This document shows positions 24,041-32,762 of a stretch of DNA of 64,000 nt, piece after piece. Source of the stretch: Coprovicinus avistercoris (GTDB taxonomy: Bacteria > Actinomycetota > Coriobacteriia > Coriobacteriales > Atopobiaceae); contig DVMQ01000014.1 in NCBI GenBank assembly GCA_018714895.1, forward strand, positions 92,193 through 156,192, given 5' to 3'. The stretch's first letter is position 1; each line of letters begins with the position of its first letter. Under the pieces are notes generated by a model, which was not told the origin of the DNA, ran no database searches, and saw only the letters and a program-made list of their open reading frames with translations. The translations under genes were made by a program, and so were the position numbers.

Positions 24041-24373
24041 GCCGTCGCCTCCCCTTTATTCGGTCGGTACAGATAGTAGCTAGGACGGACGTCAAACATT
24101 AAAACCCTCGATTTTATGAGGGAAAGAAACCTCTTGTCCTACCACTGTTAGCATGCCATGAAATGATACTCCATTTATGCTCTTTTCTACCTTTCATACC
24201 TTTTTTCCCGCAAATGGACAGGACATCAGTGTCATTTAATTATTTTTTCTCAAACGGATAAGATCATTGGAACCTTGTGGGCAGATTTGGGAAGCATTGT
24301 TGCCGTGAGTTTGGTGTCTGTCAGGGCGGTTACAATCGTGTAAGCCGACAACAAGAGAGGAATACACGAGATT
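24041..24373. other. Intergenic region between XRE gene and polA
   Basis: This 333-bp divergent region has no gene. It contains a weak stem (CCCTCGATTTTATGAGGG near 24105-24123), an AT-rich block and a TACAAT at about 24330 that may be the polA -10. The polA ribosome site is AGAGAGGA near 24355. Confidence 0.5.
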
Positions 24374-27043
24374 ATGGAACAGCAAAAAACACTTGCAGTT
24401 ATAGATGGCAATTCACTGATGCACCGTGCGTTCCATGCCATTCGTCAGCCCATGTCGGCACCGGATGGTCGTTCAACAAATGCATTGTTTGGGTTTTTCA
24501 ATATGTTTGTGAAGTTTATTGAAACCTTTACCCCAGACGGCATACTTTGCGCGTTTGACAAAGGCAAGCCACGTATTCGTATGGAACTTTTGCCGCAGTA
24601 TAAAGCCCAACGTCCACCCATGGATCCTTCTTTGGCAGAACAATTTCCAATGGTTAAAGAATTGCTGCACGTGCTCAATATTCCAGTTGTGGAACTGGAA
24701 GGCTGGGAAGGCGACGATATTCTCGGTACCCTTGCAAGACGTGGCGAGCAAGTGGGCTATAACATGCTGCTTGTGACAGGCGATCGTGATATGTACCAAC
24801 TTTCAACCGATAAGGTGCAGATCGTTTCAACGAAAAAAGGTGTATCGGATGTTGTGGTTATGACCCCAGAGAGCGTTGTGGATCTCTATGGAGGTATTAC
24901 GCCGCAGCTTGTTCCAGATTTTTATGGTCTTAAAGGCGATACCTCAGACAATATTCCTGGTGTGCCAGGTATTGGCCCCAAAAAGGCAGCTGCCCTTATT
25001 ACTCAGTATGGCAACCTTGATGAAGTGCTTGCTCATGCTGACGAAGTGAAAGGTAAGATGGGGCAGAATCTTCGAGAGCATGCAGAGGACGCTCTTCTCA
25101 GTAGGAAAATTGCAACTATTCGCACAGATGCTCCACTTGAGATTGATCTGACCAAGGTACATTTTCCTGATTTCGATCCCACGGCAGTAGTGGAGGCCTT
25201 TTCTGCACTTGGCTTTACCGGTATGACCCAGCGCCTTGTGCGTCTTTCGGATGAGCCGGTTGTTCAAGCTTCTAAAACACCAACATTGCCTTCAAGCGAA
25301 TTAAAGCTTTACGAAGGGGATGCAGATGAGTTTGTATCAGAAGCGATAAAGGCGGGGGAGTGGATCGGTGTAGCTGCATCGCAGGCTGATTCATCAGGAC
25401 AGCTGACTTTTGCCTTAGACGATATGCCCCGTCTTTCTGTATGGCTCTCGAGCAGTGCTGGTCTTGTCTGTTTTGACAATGAAAAAGCCTACGCTTCATT
25501 AGCCCGCCTTTTTAGGGAAGGATTAGTCTGTGCGGGTGATGTAAAAGGGCTAGTGCATCTTCTTTGTCCCATGGATTCTTCTCGCTCTGCTGAACTTACA
25601 GCTTCGGAAATTGCACCTGAACGTATCTTTGATGCGGGCATTGCTGCCTATTTGTTGGAATCGGATCGTACGTCCTATGAACTTCCTGGTTTGGTAGAGA
25701 CGTATTTGACAATTACGCTGCCGGATCCGTCCGACGATATCCCTCAAGAAGCACTCGATGCTATTTCTGCTCGCCATTTGCACCCTGTTCTTGAGAAGCG
25801 CTTGGAAGAGGATGGCTCTTCCGATGTCATGCACAAAATTGAAATGCCTTTGCTTCCAGTGCTCGTCGCGATGGAACGCCGAGGCCTTTCTGTGGATACA
25901 CATGTTTTGGCACAGCAGTCATCTGAGCTTGGCGCTGAAATCGACGAGATGGCTCATGCCATTCATGAAGCAGCTGGAGAAGAGTTTAATATCGATTCGC
26001 CAATGCAACTTTCGCATGTACTGTTTGATGTCTTAGGTCTTCCAACACGTGGACTTAAGCGTACACGTCGTGGTTACTATTCAACAAACGCTAAAGTCCT
26101 GGCGGACCTCGCTTCTCAGAGCAAGATTGTTTCTGAAGTACTTGAATATCGTGAGCGCGCAAAGATTAAATCGACGTATTTGGATGCCTTGCCCGCGCTT
26201 GTATTGGGCGATGGTCGTATCCATACAACATTCAATCAAACGGTTGCGGCAACAGGCCGCCTCTCCAGCTCAGATCCCAACTTGCAGAATATTCCTACCC
26301 GCTCAGAGCTGGGACATCGTGTGCGCAAAGCCTTCAACGTGGCAGAAGGAAGCGTTTTTCTGGCGTGTGATTACTCACAGATTGAGTTGCGTCTTCTGGC
26401 TCATCTTTCGGGCGACGAACATCTTATTGCGGCGTTTTGTGAGGGTGCAGATTTTCACGCCTCTACAGCAGCGCGCGTTTTTAATGTGCCTGTAGAGGAA
26501 GTTACGCCGCTCCTTCGAAGCCGTGCTAAAGCGGTAAACTTTGGCATTGTGTATGGTCAGCAAGCGTTTGGACTTGCAAGTTCTCTTAAGATTCCGCGTG
26601 CAGAAGCTCAGGAAATGATAGATAGGTATTTTGAGGCATATCCTGGTGTGGACGCCTATCTTAAAGAACAAGTTGCCTTTGCGCATGCACATGGTTATGT
26701 CACAACAATGTATGGACGTCGTCGTCATACAAAAGATATCAACAGCCGTAATTTCCAAGCCCGTTCGTTCGCTGAGCGAACAGCAATGAATCATCCTATG
26801 CAAGGAACAGCTGCAGACATTATTAAGATTGCCATGGCTCGTGTTGAGAAACGCATCGCCGAAGAAGGGTTCAAGTCTCGTCTTATTCTGCAGATTCATG
26901 ACGAATTGGATCTCGAGGTTCCCGAGAACGAAATTGAAGCTATTTCTGAACTCGTTCAAACTACGATGCAGGGTGTCGTGGAGCTAAAAGTGCCTCTGCT
27001 TGCAGAGGTGTCTTGGGGACAAACTTGGGCAGAGGCTAAATAG
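24374..27043 (+). CDS. polA: DNA polymerase I
   Basis: Pol I fills gaps and removes RNA primers. The 889-residue protein has an N-terminal 5' nuclease (VIDGNSLMHRAFHA, EGWEGDDILGTLA, VTGDRDMYQL, GLKGDTSDNIPGVPGIGPKKA), a middle exonuclease-like domain and a C-terminal family A polymerase with DYSQIELRLLAHLSGD (Asp666), RSRAKAVNFGIVYG and QIHDELDLEVP (Asp843). The middle domain lacks the FDxExD acid motif expected at its start (it reads GEWIGVAAS around residue 330), so 3'-5' proofreading is probably absent, as in several Gram-positive Pol I enzymes. The ATG lies after AGAGAGGA with a spacer of about a dozen bases. It converges with rnhA, 11 bp away. Confidence 0.97.
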   Translation: MEQQKTLAVIDGNSLMHRAFHAIRQPMSAPDGRSTNALFGFFNMFVKFIETFTPDGILCAFDKGKPRIRMELLPQYKAQRPPMDPSLAEQFPMVKELLHVLNIPVVELEGWEGDDILGTLARRGEQVGYNMLLVTGDRDMYQLSTDKVQIVSTKKGVSDVVVMTPESVVDLYGGITPQLVPDFYGLKGDTSDNIPGVPGIGPKKAAALITQYGNLDEVLAHADEVKGKMGQNLREHAEDALLSRKIATIRTDAPLEIDLTKVHFPDFDPTAVVEAFSALGFTGMTQRLVRLSDEPVVQASKTPTLPSSELKLYEGDADEFVSEAIKAGEWIGVAASQADSSGQLTFALDDMPRLSVWLSSSAGLVCFDNEKAYASLARLFREGLVCAGDVKGLVHLLCPMDSSRSAELTASEIAPERIFDAGIAAYLLESDRTSYELPGLVETYLTITLPDPSDDIPQEALDAISARHLHPVLEKRLEEDGSSDVMHKIEMPLLPVLVAMERRGLSVDTHVLAQQSSELGAEIDEMAHAIHEAAGEEFNIDSPMQLSHVLFDVLGLPTRGLKRTRRGYYSTNAKVLADLASQSKIVSEVLEYRERAKIKSTYLDALPALVLGDGRIHTTFNQTVAATGRLSSSDPNLQNIPTRSELGHRVRKAFNVAEGSVFLACDYSQIELRLLAHLSGDEHLIAAFCEGADFHASTAARVFNVPVEEVTPLLRSRAKAVNFGIVYGQQAFGLASSLKIPRAEAQEMIDRYFEAYPGVDAYLKEQVAFAHAHGYVTTMYGRRRHTKDINSRNFQARSFAERTAMNHPMQGTAADIIKIAMARVEKRIAEEGFKSRLILQIHDELDLEVPENEIEAISELVQTTMQGVVELKVPLLAEVSWGQTWAEAK

Positions 27044-27054
27044 AAATCCAGTTC

Positions 27055-27537
27055 CTATTCGATAAAGCCCGTGTCTTCTAAAAGCTCGCCTGTCTTGCCG
27101 TCGGCTGCAGCGCAGGCGAGCTCATCGCACCGCTCATTTTCGTTGTTGCCCGCATGGCCTTTTACCCATATAAAGGTAGTGTTGTGTGGCTCGAGAGCTT
27201 TGATCAAACGCTGCCATAAATCGGGGTTTTTAACAGGCTTTTTGTTTGCTGTTTTCCAGCCGTTTTGCTGCCAGGAGCTTAACCAGTGTTTGTTTATTGC
27301 GTTGACCACATATTGTGAATCGGAATGAATCTCAACAGTACAAGGGCGATTTAATGCTTCTAAACCAGCAATAACACCCATGATTTCCATGCGGTTGTTC
27401 GTGGTATGGGAGTATCCTGCCGAAAGCTCTCGACGATGAGTCACTCCGTTTTTATCAACATAAAGAAGAACGGTGCCATATCCGCCCGGTCCTGGATTTC
27501 CACGGCTTGAACCATCCGAATAGATTGTTACGTTCAC
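27055..27537 (-). CDS. rnhA: Ribonuclease HI
   Basis: RNase HI cuts the RNA strand of RNA-DNA hybrids. From the GTG at 27537, which follows GGAGAAAAG, the product is 160 residues, close to the E. coli enzyme. The catalytic acids are visible: Asp8 (IYSDGSSRGNPGPGG), Glu51 (NNRMEI), Asp73 (IHSDSQYV) and Asp138 (NERCDELA), and KGHAGNNENE is conserved. Longer reading from 27678 would overlap the upstream HAD gene in another frame with no family similarity, so it was rejected. It lies 37 bp after the HAD gene. Confidence 0.95.
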   Translation of the reverse strand: MNVTIYSDGSSRGNPGPGGYGTVLLYVDKNGVTHRRELSAGYSHTTNNRMEIMGVIAGLEALNRPCTVEIHSDSQYVVNAINKHWLSSWQQNGWKTANKKPVKNPDLWQRLIKALEPHNTTFIWVKGHAGNNENERCDELACAAADGKTGELLEDTGFIE

Positions 27538-27574
27538 CTTTTCTCCGTGTTTCTTTGGGTTTGTGAAATAAAAG

Positions 27575-28312
27575 CTATCTTCCGAGTGTGTTAAGACGGT
27601 CGACAAGAGCAGGGAGCTCGCGGGCGAATGCTGCGGTGTCACCGCGCCAGACAGCACGCTTTGGTCTTGCATGGCCAACGTAGGCTGTCTTTAATCCAAC
27701 ATCTGGGCGTGGAAAATCTCGAGTGGCATCATTGCCAACCATCAAACATTCTTCCGGCGTAAGTTTAAGAGTTGCAACAAACTCCTGAAAATACCGCGCA
27801 TGTGGCTTAAGACGATGTGAGTTGCCAATGTGGGAAACGAGATCAAACGTGTCGAGAGTGAGGTTTGCCCAGCCCAAACGTGTTTGCAAACAGCCTTCAG
27901 AGAATGCAGGATTTGTGGCTAAGGCAACGATGAGCCCCATATCGCGCGCTTGTTCAATGGCCTTATGAGCGCCTTCACGTGGGACGGCATGAATGATTGA
28001 ACTATTCCTCGTAGGAAGTACCTCTCGATCATAGAAGTCCAATGCATCCGCTACGACAGCATCTCCAAAATCAACGTCGATTCGTTGTTTTACGGCGTTG
28101 ATAAAGACTTCTGCATTCGTGAGGTTGTCGTCTCGAGCATCGTTTTGCATAGCTAGATATGCAGTAGCAAGAGCTGCTGCTGCACGCGGCGAGCTAACTC
28201 TACCAATCCTGGCAAGCATGTCGGAAAGATCAGCGGTATAGCGGGCCATGAAGGCGGCAAGATTGATGCTCAACAGAGTATCGTCAAGATCAAATAAAAT
28301 AGCCTTTATCAT
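27575..28312 (-). CDS. HAD-superfamily hydrolase
   Basis: The 245-residue protein begins MIKAILFDLDDTLL, the HAD motif I with nucleophile and acid aspartates, has a helical cap, ATNPAF as motif II and GNDATRDFPRPDVGLKTAYV as motif IV. It is likely a phosphatase of a small phosphorylated metabolite; the substrate is unknown. The ATG at 28312 was chosen for the GGAGGG just upstream; starts further upstream lack a ribosome site. It shares the minus strand with rnhA and is divergent from rpsA. Confidence 0.88.
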   Translation of the reverse strand: MIKAILFDLDDTLLSINLAAFMARYTADLSDMLARIGRVSSPRAAAALATAYLAMQNDARDDNLTNAEVFINAVKQRIDVDFGDAVVADALDFYDREVLPTRNSSIIHAVPREGAHKAIEQARDMGLIVALATNPAFSEGCLQTRLGWANLTLDTFDLVSHIGNSHRLKPHARYFQEFVATLKLTPEECLMVGNDATRDFPRPDVGLKTAYVGHARPKRAVWRGDTAAFARELPALVDRLNTLGR

Positions 28313-28436
28313 CTCTGACCCTCCTTTCCGCTTCAGTTTGTTGTTCGCCATTGTACACAGCTTTGAAAATAACACCCCTGAAGGCATCACAATTGCAAAT
28401 ACTGCAGAGAAAAGTCTATGCATCTCGACTTAATGC

Positions 28437-28617
28437 TTGAAATGCACCCTCAAATCAGGGTAATCTTGCAACTGCATGACTAATACAGTCATGCTCCTGT
28501 ATCTGTCGGCCCCCGAGCATGTTAATTCCAGGATGGTGGGAAAGGCCCTTTGCGGTACTCCTTCCGCAGGTGAAGACCATGACGATCGGGGCCCCGCTTT
28601 TTGAAAGGGGTCCACCT
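28437..28617 (+). promoter_or_regulatory. rpsA upstream region: possible promoter and ribosome-site hairpin
   Basis: TTGAAA (28437-28442) and TAATCT (28461-28466) with an 18-bp spacer could be a promoter. Nearer the gene, GGGCCCC (28589-28595) can pair with GGGGTCC (28607-28613), burying the AAAGGGG ribosome site of the TTG start at 28618. Confidence 0.4.
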
Positions 28618-29775
28618 TTGAGTGAGATTCAGAACTCGTCCATCTTCTCTCTTGACGATGTCTCTGATGAGGAGATGAACAGCCTCATCGACGGGACAAT
28701 TACCGACTTTGATGAGGGCGACCTTGTCACAGGTACTGTCGTTAAGATCGAACGCGACGAGGTCCTGCTCGACATCGGCTTCAAGTCTGAGGGCGTTATC
28801 CCCGTCCGCGAGCTTTCTATCCGTAAAGACGCCAACCCTGCTGATATTGTCGCCATGGGTGAGACAATTGAGGCTCTCGTTCTCCAGAAGGAGGACAAGG
28901 ATGGCCGTCTGATTCTCTCCAAGAAGCGTGCTGAGTACGAGCGTGCTTGGAACCGCATTGAAGAGATGTTTAACTCCGGTGAGAACGTCGAGGGTGAGGT
29001 TATTGAGGTTGTTAAGGGCGGCCTTATCCTTGATATTGGCCTCCGCGGCTTCCTTCCCGCTTCTCTCGTTGACCTCCGTCGTGTCAAGGATCTCAACGCT
29101 TACCTTGGTACGCGCATCGAGGCTCGTGTTATCGAGATGGATCGCAACCGCAACAACGTTGTTCTTTCCCGTCGTGTTGTTCTTGAGGAGGCTCGTAAGG
29201 CTGAGCGTGCCGAGATTCTCTCCAAGCTTAAGAGCGGCATGCGTCTCAAGGGCACCGTTTCCTCCATTGTCGACTTTGGTGCATTTGTCGACCTTGGTGG
29301 TATCGACGGCCTTATCCACATCTCTGAGCTCTCTTGGAACCATGTCAACCATCCTTCTGAGGTTGTCAAGGTTGGCCAGGAAGTTGAGGTTCAGGTGCTC
29401 GACGTTGATCTCAACCGCGAGCGCATCTCCCTTGGTCTCAAGCAGACCACCGAGGATCCTTGGCATACACTCGTAAAGAAGTATCCTGTCGGCGCCATCG
29501 TTGAGGGCACCGTTACCAAGCTTGTTACCTTTGGTGCTTTTGTGGATCTTGGCGAGGGCATTGAGGGTCTGGTTCACATCTCTGAGATGGCTAAGCAGCA
29601 CGTTGACCAGCCTTCTCAGGTGTGCGCAGTTGGCGATCCTGTCCAAGTAAAGGTCATGGAGATCGATCTTGACCGTCGTCGCATTTCGCTTTCCATGAAG
29701 GCTGCTGCTGAGACGCTCGGTATCGATGTTGATGTAAAGCCTCTTGATAAGCCTGAAGAGGAAGCTGCAGAATAA
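28618..29775 (+). CDS. rpsA: 30S ribosomal protein S1
   Basis: S1 helps the 30S subunit bind mRNA. The product has four S1 (OB) domains: beginning at GDLVTGTVVKIERDEVLLDIGF, GENVEGEVIEVVKGGLILDIG, GMRLKGTVSSIVDFGAFVDLGG and GAIVEGTVTKLVTFGAFVDLGE, with the last two the most canonical, and an acidic tail. Four domains are the Gram-positive/actinobacterial form; E. coli has six. The TTG at 28618 after AAAGGGG gives 385 residues beginning with a Ser/Glu-rich leader. An ATG at 28579 after AGGTGA is a real alternative that adds 13 residues. Codon use is strongly biased, consistent with high expression, and a terminator follows. Confidence 0.93.
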   Translation: MSEIQNSSIFSLDDVSDEEMNSLIDGTITDFDEGDLVTGTVVKIERDEVLLDIGFKSEGVIPVRELSIRKDANPADIVAMGETIEALVLQKEDKDGRLILSKKRAEYERAWNRIEEMFNSGENVEGEVIEVVKGGLILDIGLRGFLPASLVDLRRVKDLNAYLGTRIEARVIEMDRNRNNVVLSRRVVLEEARKAERAEILSKLKSGMRLKGTVSSIVDFGAFVDLGGIDGLIHISELSWNHVNHPSEVVKVGQEVEVQVLDVDLNRERISLGLKQTTEDPWHTLVKKYPVGAIVEGTVTKLVTFGAFVDLGEGIEGLVHISEMAKQHVDQPSQVCAVGDPVQVKVMEIDLDRRRISLSMKAAAETLGIDVDVKPLDKPEEEAAE

Positions 29776-29819
29776 GTGATGTAATGAGCATCCTTTTATT
29801 GCTTCATTAAGATAATGCG

Positions 29820-29848
29820 AGAGGGCCGCCTTACTGGCGACCCTCTTT
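29820..29848 (+). terminator. Terminator of rpsA
   Basis: AGAGGG-CCGCC pairs with GGCG-ACCCTCT around TTACT, followed by TTT. Confidence 0.8.
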
Positions 29849-30057
29849 GCTATCGTTTTGCGCTCATCATATGCTCTAACTCGTGTAGTTATCGCGATGG
29901 TTCTGTTAACGCTCAGTTACTCTGTGGCGGTAATCGTTTGAATTGCTCCAATACTAGTTCATAGTTAATTCAGTTAATATTTCAGATCCATTCTCATGAA
30001 ACGGATCTCAAGTCGGCGCGCATACGCGCGGTGTTTATGACGAGGAAGAAGGATGCA

Positions 30058-31677
30058 ATGACGAATTCGCTTTCCCGCCGTCAATTTCTGAAGGGCTCTG
30101 CAGTGGCAGGTGCAGGCTTAGCTGCTGCCTCTTTGGTTGGCTGCGGTGGTGGCGGTGGTGACACCAGCTCCAAGATCCTGCGTTTTGGCCAGGCAAATGC
30201 AAAGCTTGGCTTGGATATGCAGAAGTCCACAAACTCCGGTACCTCTTCTGTAGCGGATAACATTGTTGAGTCTCCGCTTCGCTGGACCGAGGACAACGAG
30301 CTTGTTCCCTGCCTGTTCACTGAGATTCCTACCCCTGAAGCAGACGGTGTTACCTATCACTGCACACTTGCAGAGGGCATTAAGTGCCACGATGGTTCAA
30401 CGCTGACCGCTAACGATATTAAGTACTCATTTGAGCGTATGTTCACTCCTGCTACCGGTGCTAAGTCAACATATATGTATGACTTCATCGTAGGCGCAAA
30501 GGACATGCTCGCTGGTAATGCTACTGAGCTTTCTGGTCTTACCATTGAGGATGATACGCACTGCACGTTCGTGCTTGAGTATCCAATGGCAACCTTCACG
30601 GCAAACCTTGGTATCAACTATGCCGACATCTTCCCGCAGGCAGCCTGCGAGGCCGCAGGAGATTCTTGGGGAACTGGTACCGACCTTGTGGGTACTGGTC
30701 CTTACAAGCTTGTCTCCAACGATGACACTACTCAGGTTGTCATGGAGCGCTTCGATGATTATCACGGTGGCACTCCCAATCTTGACCGCCTGATCATCAA
30801 GTATATTGATGATGGCAACACCAAGATGATGTCCTACAAGAATGGCGACATCGATTATTGTGACCTGCCTTCTGAGCTTCTTCAGCAGTATCAGAACGAC
30901 TCTGAGGTAAGCGAGCAGATTACACAGTACCTGCCGCTTGGTACTCAGATTGTCAACCTCAACCTCAACGATGCCGAGCTTCAGGACGTTCGTGTCCGTC
31001 AGGCACTCTCTCTCGCAATTAACCGCGAGGAGCTCATTGAGACAGTTCTGTTTGGTGCCGGCGAGCCTTGCTCTGGCTTCCTGAATCCTGCTATTCCGGG
31101 CTATGACGAGAGCGCTCCTGTCTTTGAGTACAACCCTGATCGTGCTCGTGAGCTTCTCGCTGAGGCTGGTGCCTCTGATCTGCACCTTACCTGCGGTGTT
31201 CGTGAGCGCGACCGCAGCGTCATGGTTGCTGTTCAGGGCTATTGGCAGGCTGTTGGCGTCACCCTTGAGCTCAACCAGCTCGATAACGGTGTATGGCAGC
31301 AGGATTGGGCTGACGGCAACCTGATGGTTACGACTGTTGGTTGGTTCCCGCTGTTTGCAGACGCTGACAACCAGATGTATACCTACTTCTTCAGTGAGAA
31401 TGCATCCGGCAAGTCTTCGTTCTATAACAACGCTGAGTTTGACGACCTGATGACCCGTGCTCGCCAGTCCACAAATGAGGATGAGCGTGCCGAGCTCTAT
31501 CGTCAGGCTGACGACATTCTTTCTCGTCAGGACTATGCAACATTGCCGCTCTTCTATCCGAAGTATCAGTTCGTTGCTAAGAGCTATGTCAAGAATGCCA
31601 AGGTTGGCAACCTGATCTATCACATGATGGATATCGACATCGATAACACCGACTCCAACTACACCGGCCAGGAGTAG
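30058..31677 (+). CDS. oppA: Oligopeptide ABC transporter substrate-binding lipoprotein
   Basis: The 539-residue protein is a cluster C (SBP_bac_5) receptor for peptides: a twin-arginine signal SRRQFLK, lipobox LVGC followed by a Gly run, then EGIKCHDGSTLTANDIKYSFER and GTGPYKL, standard for OppA/DppA. The ATG at 30058 follows AGAAGGAT; an in-frame ATG at 30037 lacks such a site. It heads a five-gene importer (receptor, two permeases, two ATPases). A strong stem-loop lies between it and the first permease. Peptide length preference cannot be told from the sequence. Confidence 0.93.
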   Translation: MTNSLSRRQFLKGSAVAGAGLAAASLVGCGGGGGDTSSKILRFGQANAKLGLDMQKSTNSGTSSVADNIVESPLRWTEDNELVPCLFTEIPTPEADGVTYHCTLAEGIKCHDGSTLTANDIKYSFERMFTPATGAKSTYMYDFIVGAKDMLAGNATELSGLTIEDDTHCTFVLEYPMATFTANLGINYADIFPQAACEAAGDSWGTGTDLVGTGPYKLVSNDDTTQVVMERFDDYHGGTPNLDRLIIKYIDDGNTKMMSYKNGDIDYCDLPSELLQQYQNDSEVSEQITQYLPLGTQIVNLNLNDAELQDVRVRQALSLAINREELIETVLFGAGEPCSGFLNPAIPGYDESAPVFEYNPDRARELLAEAGASDLHLTCGVRERDRSVMVAVQGYWQAVGVTLELNQLDNGVWQQDWADGNLMVTTVGWFPLFADADNQMYTYFFSENASGKSSFYNNAEFDDLMTRARQSTNEDERAELYRQADDILSRQDYATLPLFYPKYQFVAKSYVKNAKVGNLIYHMMDIDIDNTDSNYTGQE

Positions 31678-31727
31678 TTTGATAGCCGTGATGGGTTCGA
31701 TGATTCGTTAGGCAAGCTGTCTAGTCG

Positions 31728-31760
31728 GGGGAGGGCATCGTTTTTTACGATGTCCTCCCC
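31728..31760 (+). other. Intercistronic stem-loop in the opp operon
   Basis: GGGGAGGGCATCGT and ACGATGTCCTCCCC pair over 14 positions (one G-U) around TTTTT. There is no T run after it, so it probably stabilises the oppA mRNA or attenuates read-through, giving more receptor than permease. This is a common design in ABC operons. Confidence 0.75.
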
Positions 31761-31826
31761 TACGCGGTAGCGTTCGCACTCGAATTTTGGAGAGGTTCAT
31801 GCGGACGTTGAGAGGGGGGATGCCGA

Positions 31827-32762
31827 ATGAGGGATTTTCTCATTAAAAGAATCCTGCAGGCCATCGGTGTCGTGCTATGCATCTCCGCCATTACCTTCTT
31901 CGTTCTGAATATTGTGCCTGGTGATCCTGTGCGCATCATGATGGGCGATATGGCGGATGAAACAACAATTGAGCAGGTGCGTCACAGTATGGGACTCGAC
32001 CGTCCTGTACCAGAGCAGTACATCAATTGGCTGACCAACATGCTTCATGGTGATTTTGGAACTTCCTATTCGCAGAATAGGCCGGTTATCACACTTATGG
32101 GTAATGCGTTTGCAGTTACAGCCCAGCTTGCGGGGTGGGCATACTTATTTGCCTTGGTGTTTGGTTTGGTCCTTGGTGTTGTTGCAGCTGTTAACCATGG
32201 ACGTGCGCTTGACCGTGCACTCATGGCGCTGTCAGTCTTTGGTATTTCGGCTCCTTCATTCTGGGTTGCCATTATTTTGCAAATTGTCTTCGCACTTACC
32301 CTGCACATGTTCCCGCTGTCGGGTGTAAGCACACCAATCCATTATGTCTTGCCCGTTCTTGCTCTGGGTGTGCGTTACGCCGCAAGTATTGCTCGCGTTA
32401 CACGCACGAGCATGCTTGAGGTATTGGGCCAAGACTTCATGCGTACTGCTGAAGCAAAAGGTTTGGGTCGTTGGACCGTGATAATTGGACACGGCCTTCG
32501 CAACGCTCTTATTCCTATCATCACCATTGCTGGTACGCAGCTCGGCGAAATTTTCACAGGTTCCATTCTTATCGAATCCATCTTCTCCATGCCGGGTATG
32601 GGCAAGATGCTTCTTGACGCAATCAATACACGTGACCTGCCGCTTATCCAGGGTGGTGTTATGTATATCGCCATCATTTGCGTCGTGGTATACCTCATCG
32701 TCGACATTCTCTACGCAGTAGTTGATCCTCGCATTCGTCTTGGAGGAGGTGAGGAGGAGTAA
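31827..32762 (+). CDS. oppB: Oligopeptide ABC transporter permease, DppB/OppB type
   Basis: The 311-residue membrane protein starts MRDFLIKRILQAIGVVLC with the first helix, contains IVPGDPVR and MGLDRPVPEQYINWL in the extracytoplasmic segment typical of OppB, and the EAA loop TAEAKGLGRWTVIIGHGLRNAL. It has six predicted membrane helices. It is preceded by GAGAGGGGGG and its stop overlaps the next start (TAATG), so translation is coupled to oppC. Confidence 0.95.
   Translation: MRDFLIKRILQAIGVVLCISAITFFVLNIVPGDPVRIMMGDMADETTIEQVRHSMGLDRPVPEQYINWLTNMLHGDFGTSYSQNRPVITLMGNAFAVTAQLAGWAYLFALVFGLVLGVVAAVNHGRALDRALMALSVFGISAPSFWVAIILQIVFALTLHMFPLSGVSTPIHYVLPVLALGVRYAASIARVTRTSMLEVLGQDFMRTAEAKGLGRWTVIIGHGLRNALIPIITIAGTQLGEIFTGSILIESIFSMPGMGKMLLDAINTRDLPLIQGGVMYIAIICVVVYLIVDILYAVVDPRIRLGGGEEE

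Noticed and set aside
28522..29646. 374-codon open frame on the minus strand
   Set aside because: It is antisense to rpsA, whose four S1 domains are unmistakable. It is another codon-bias shadow.
30466..31623. 385-codon open frame on the minus strand
   Set aside because: It is antisense to oppA, which has a signal peptide and family motifs.
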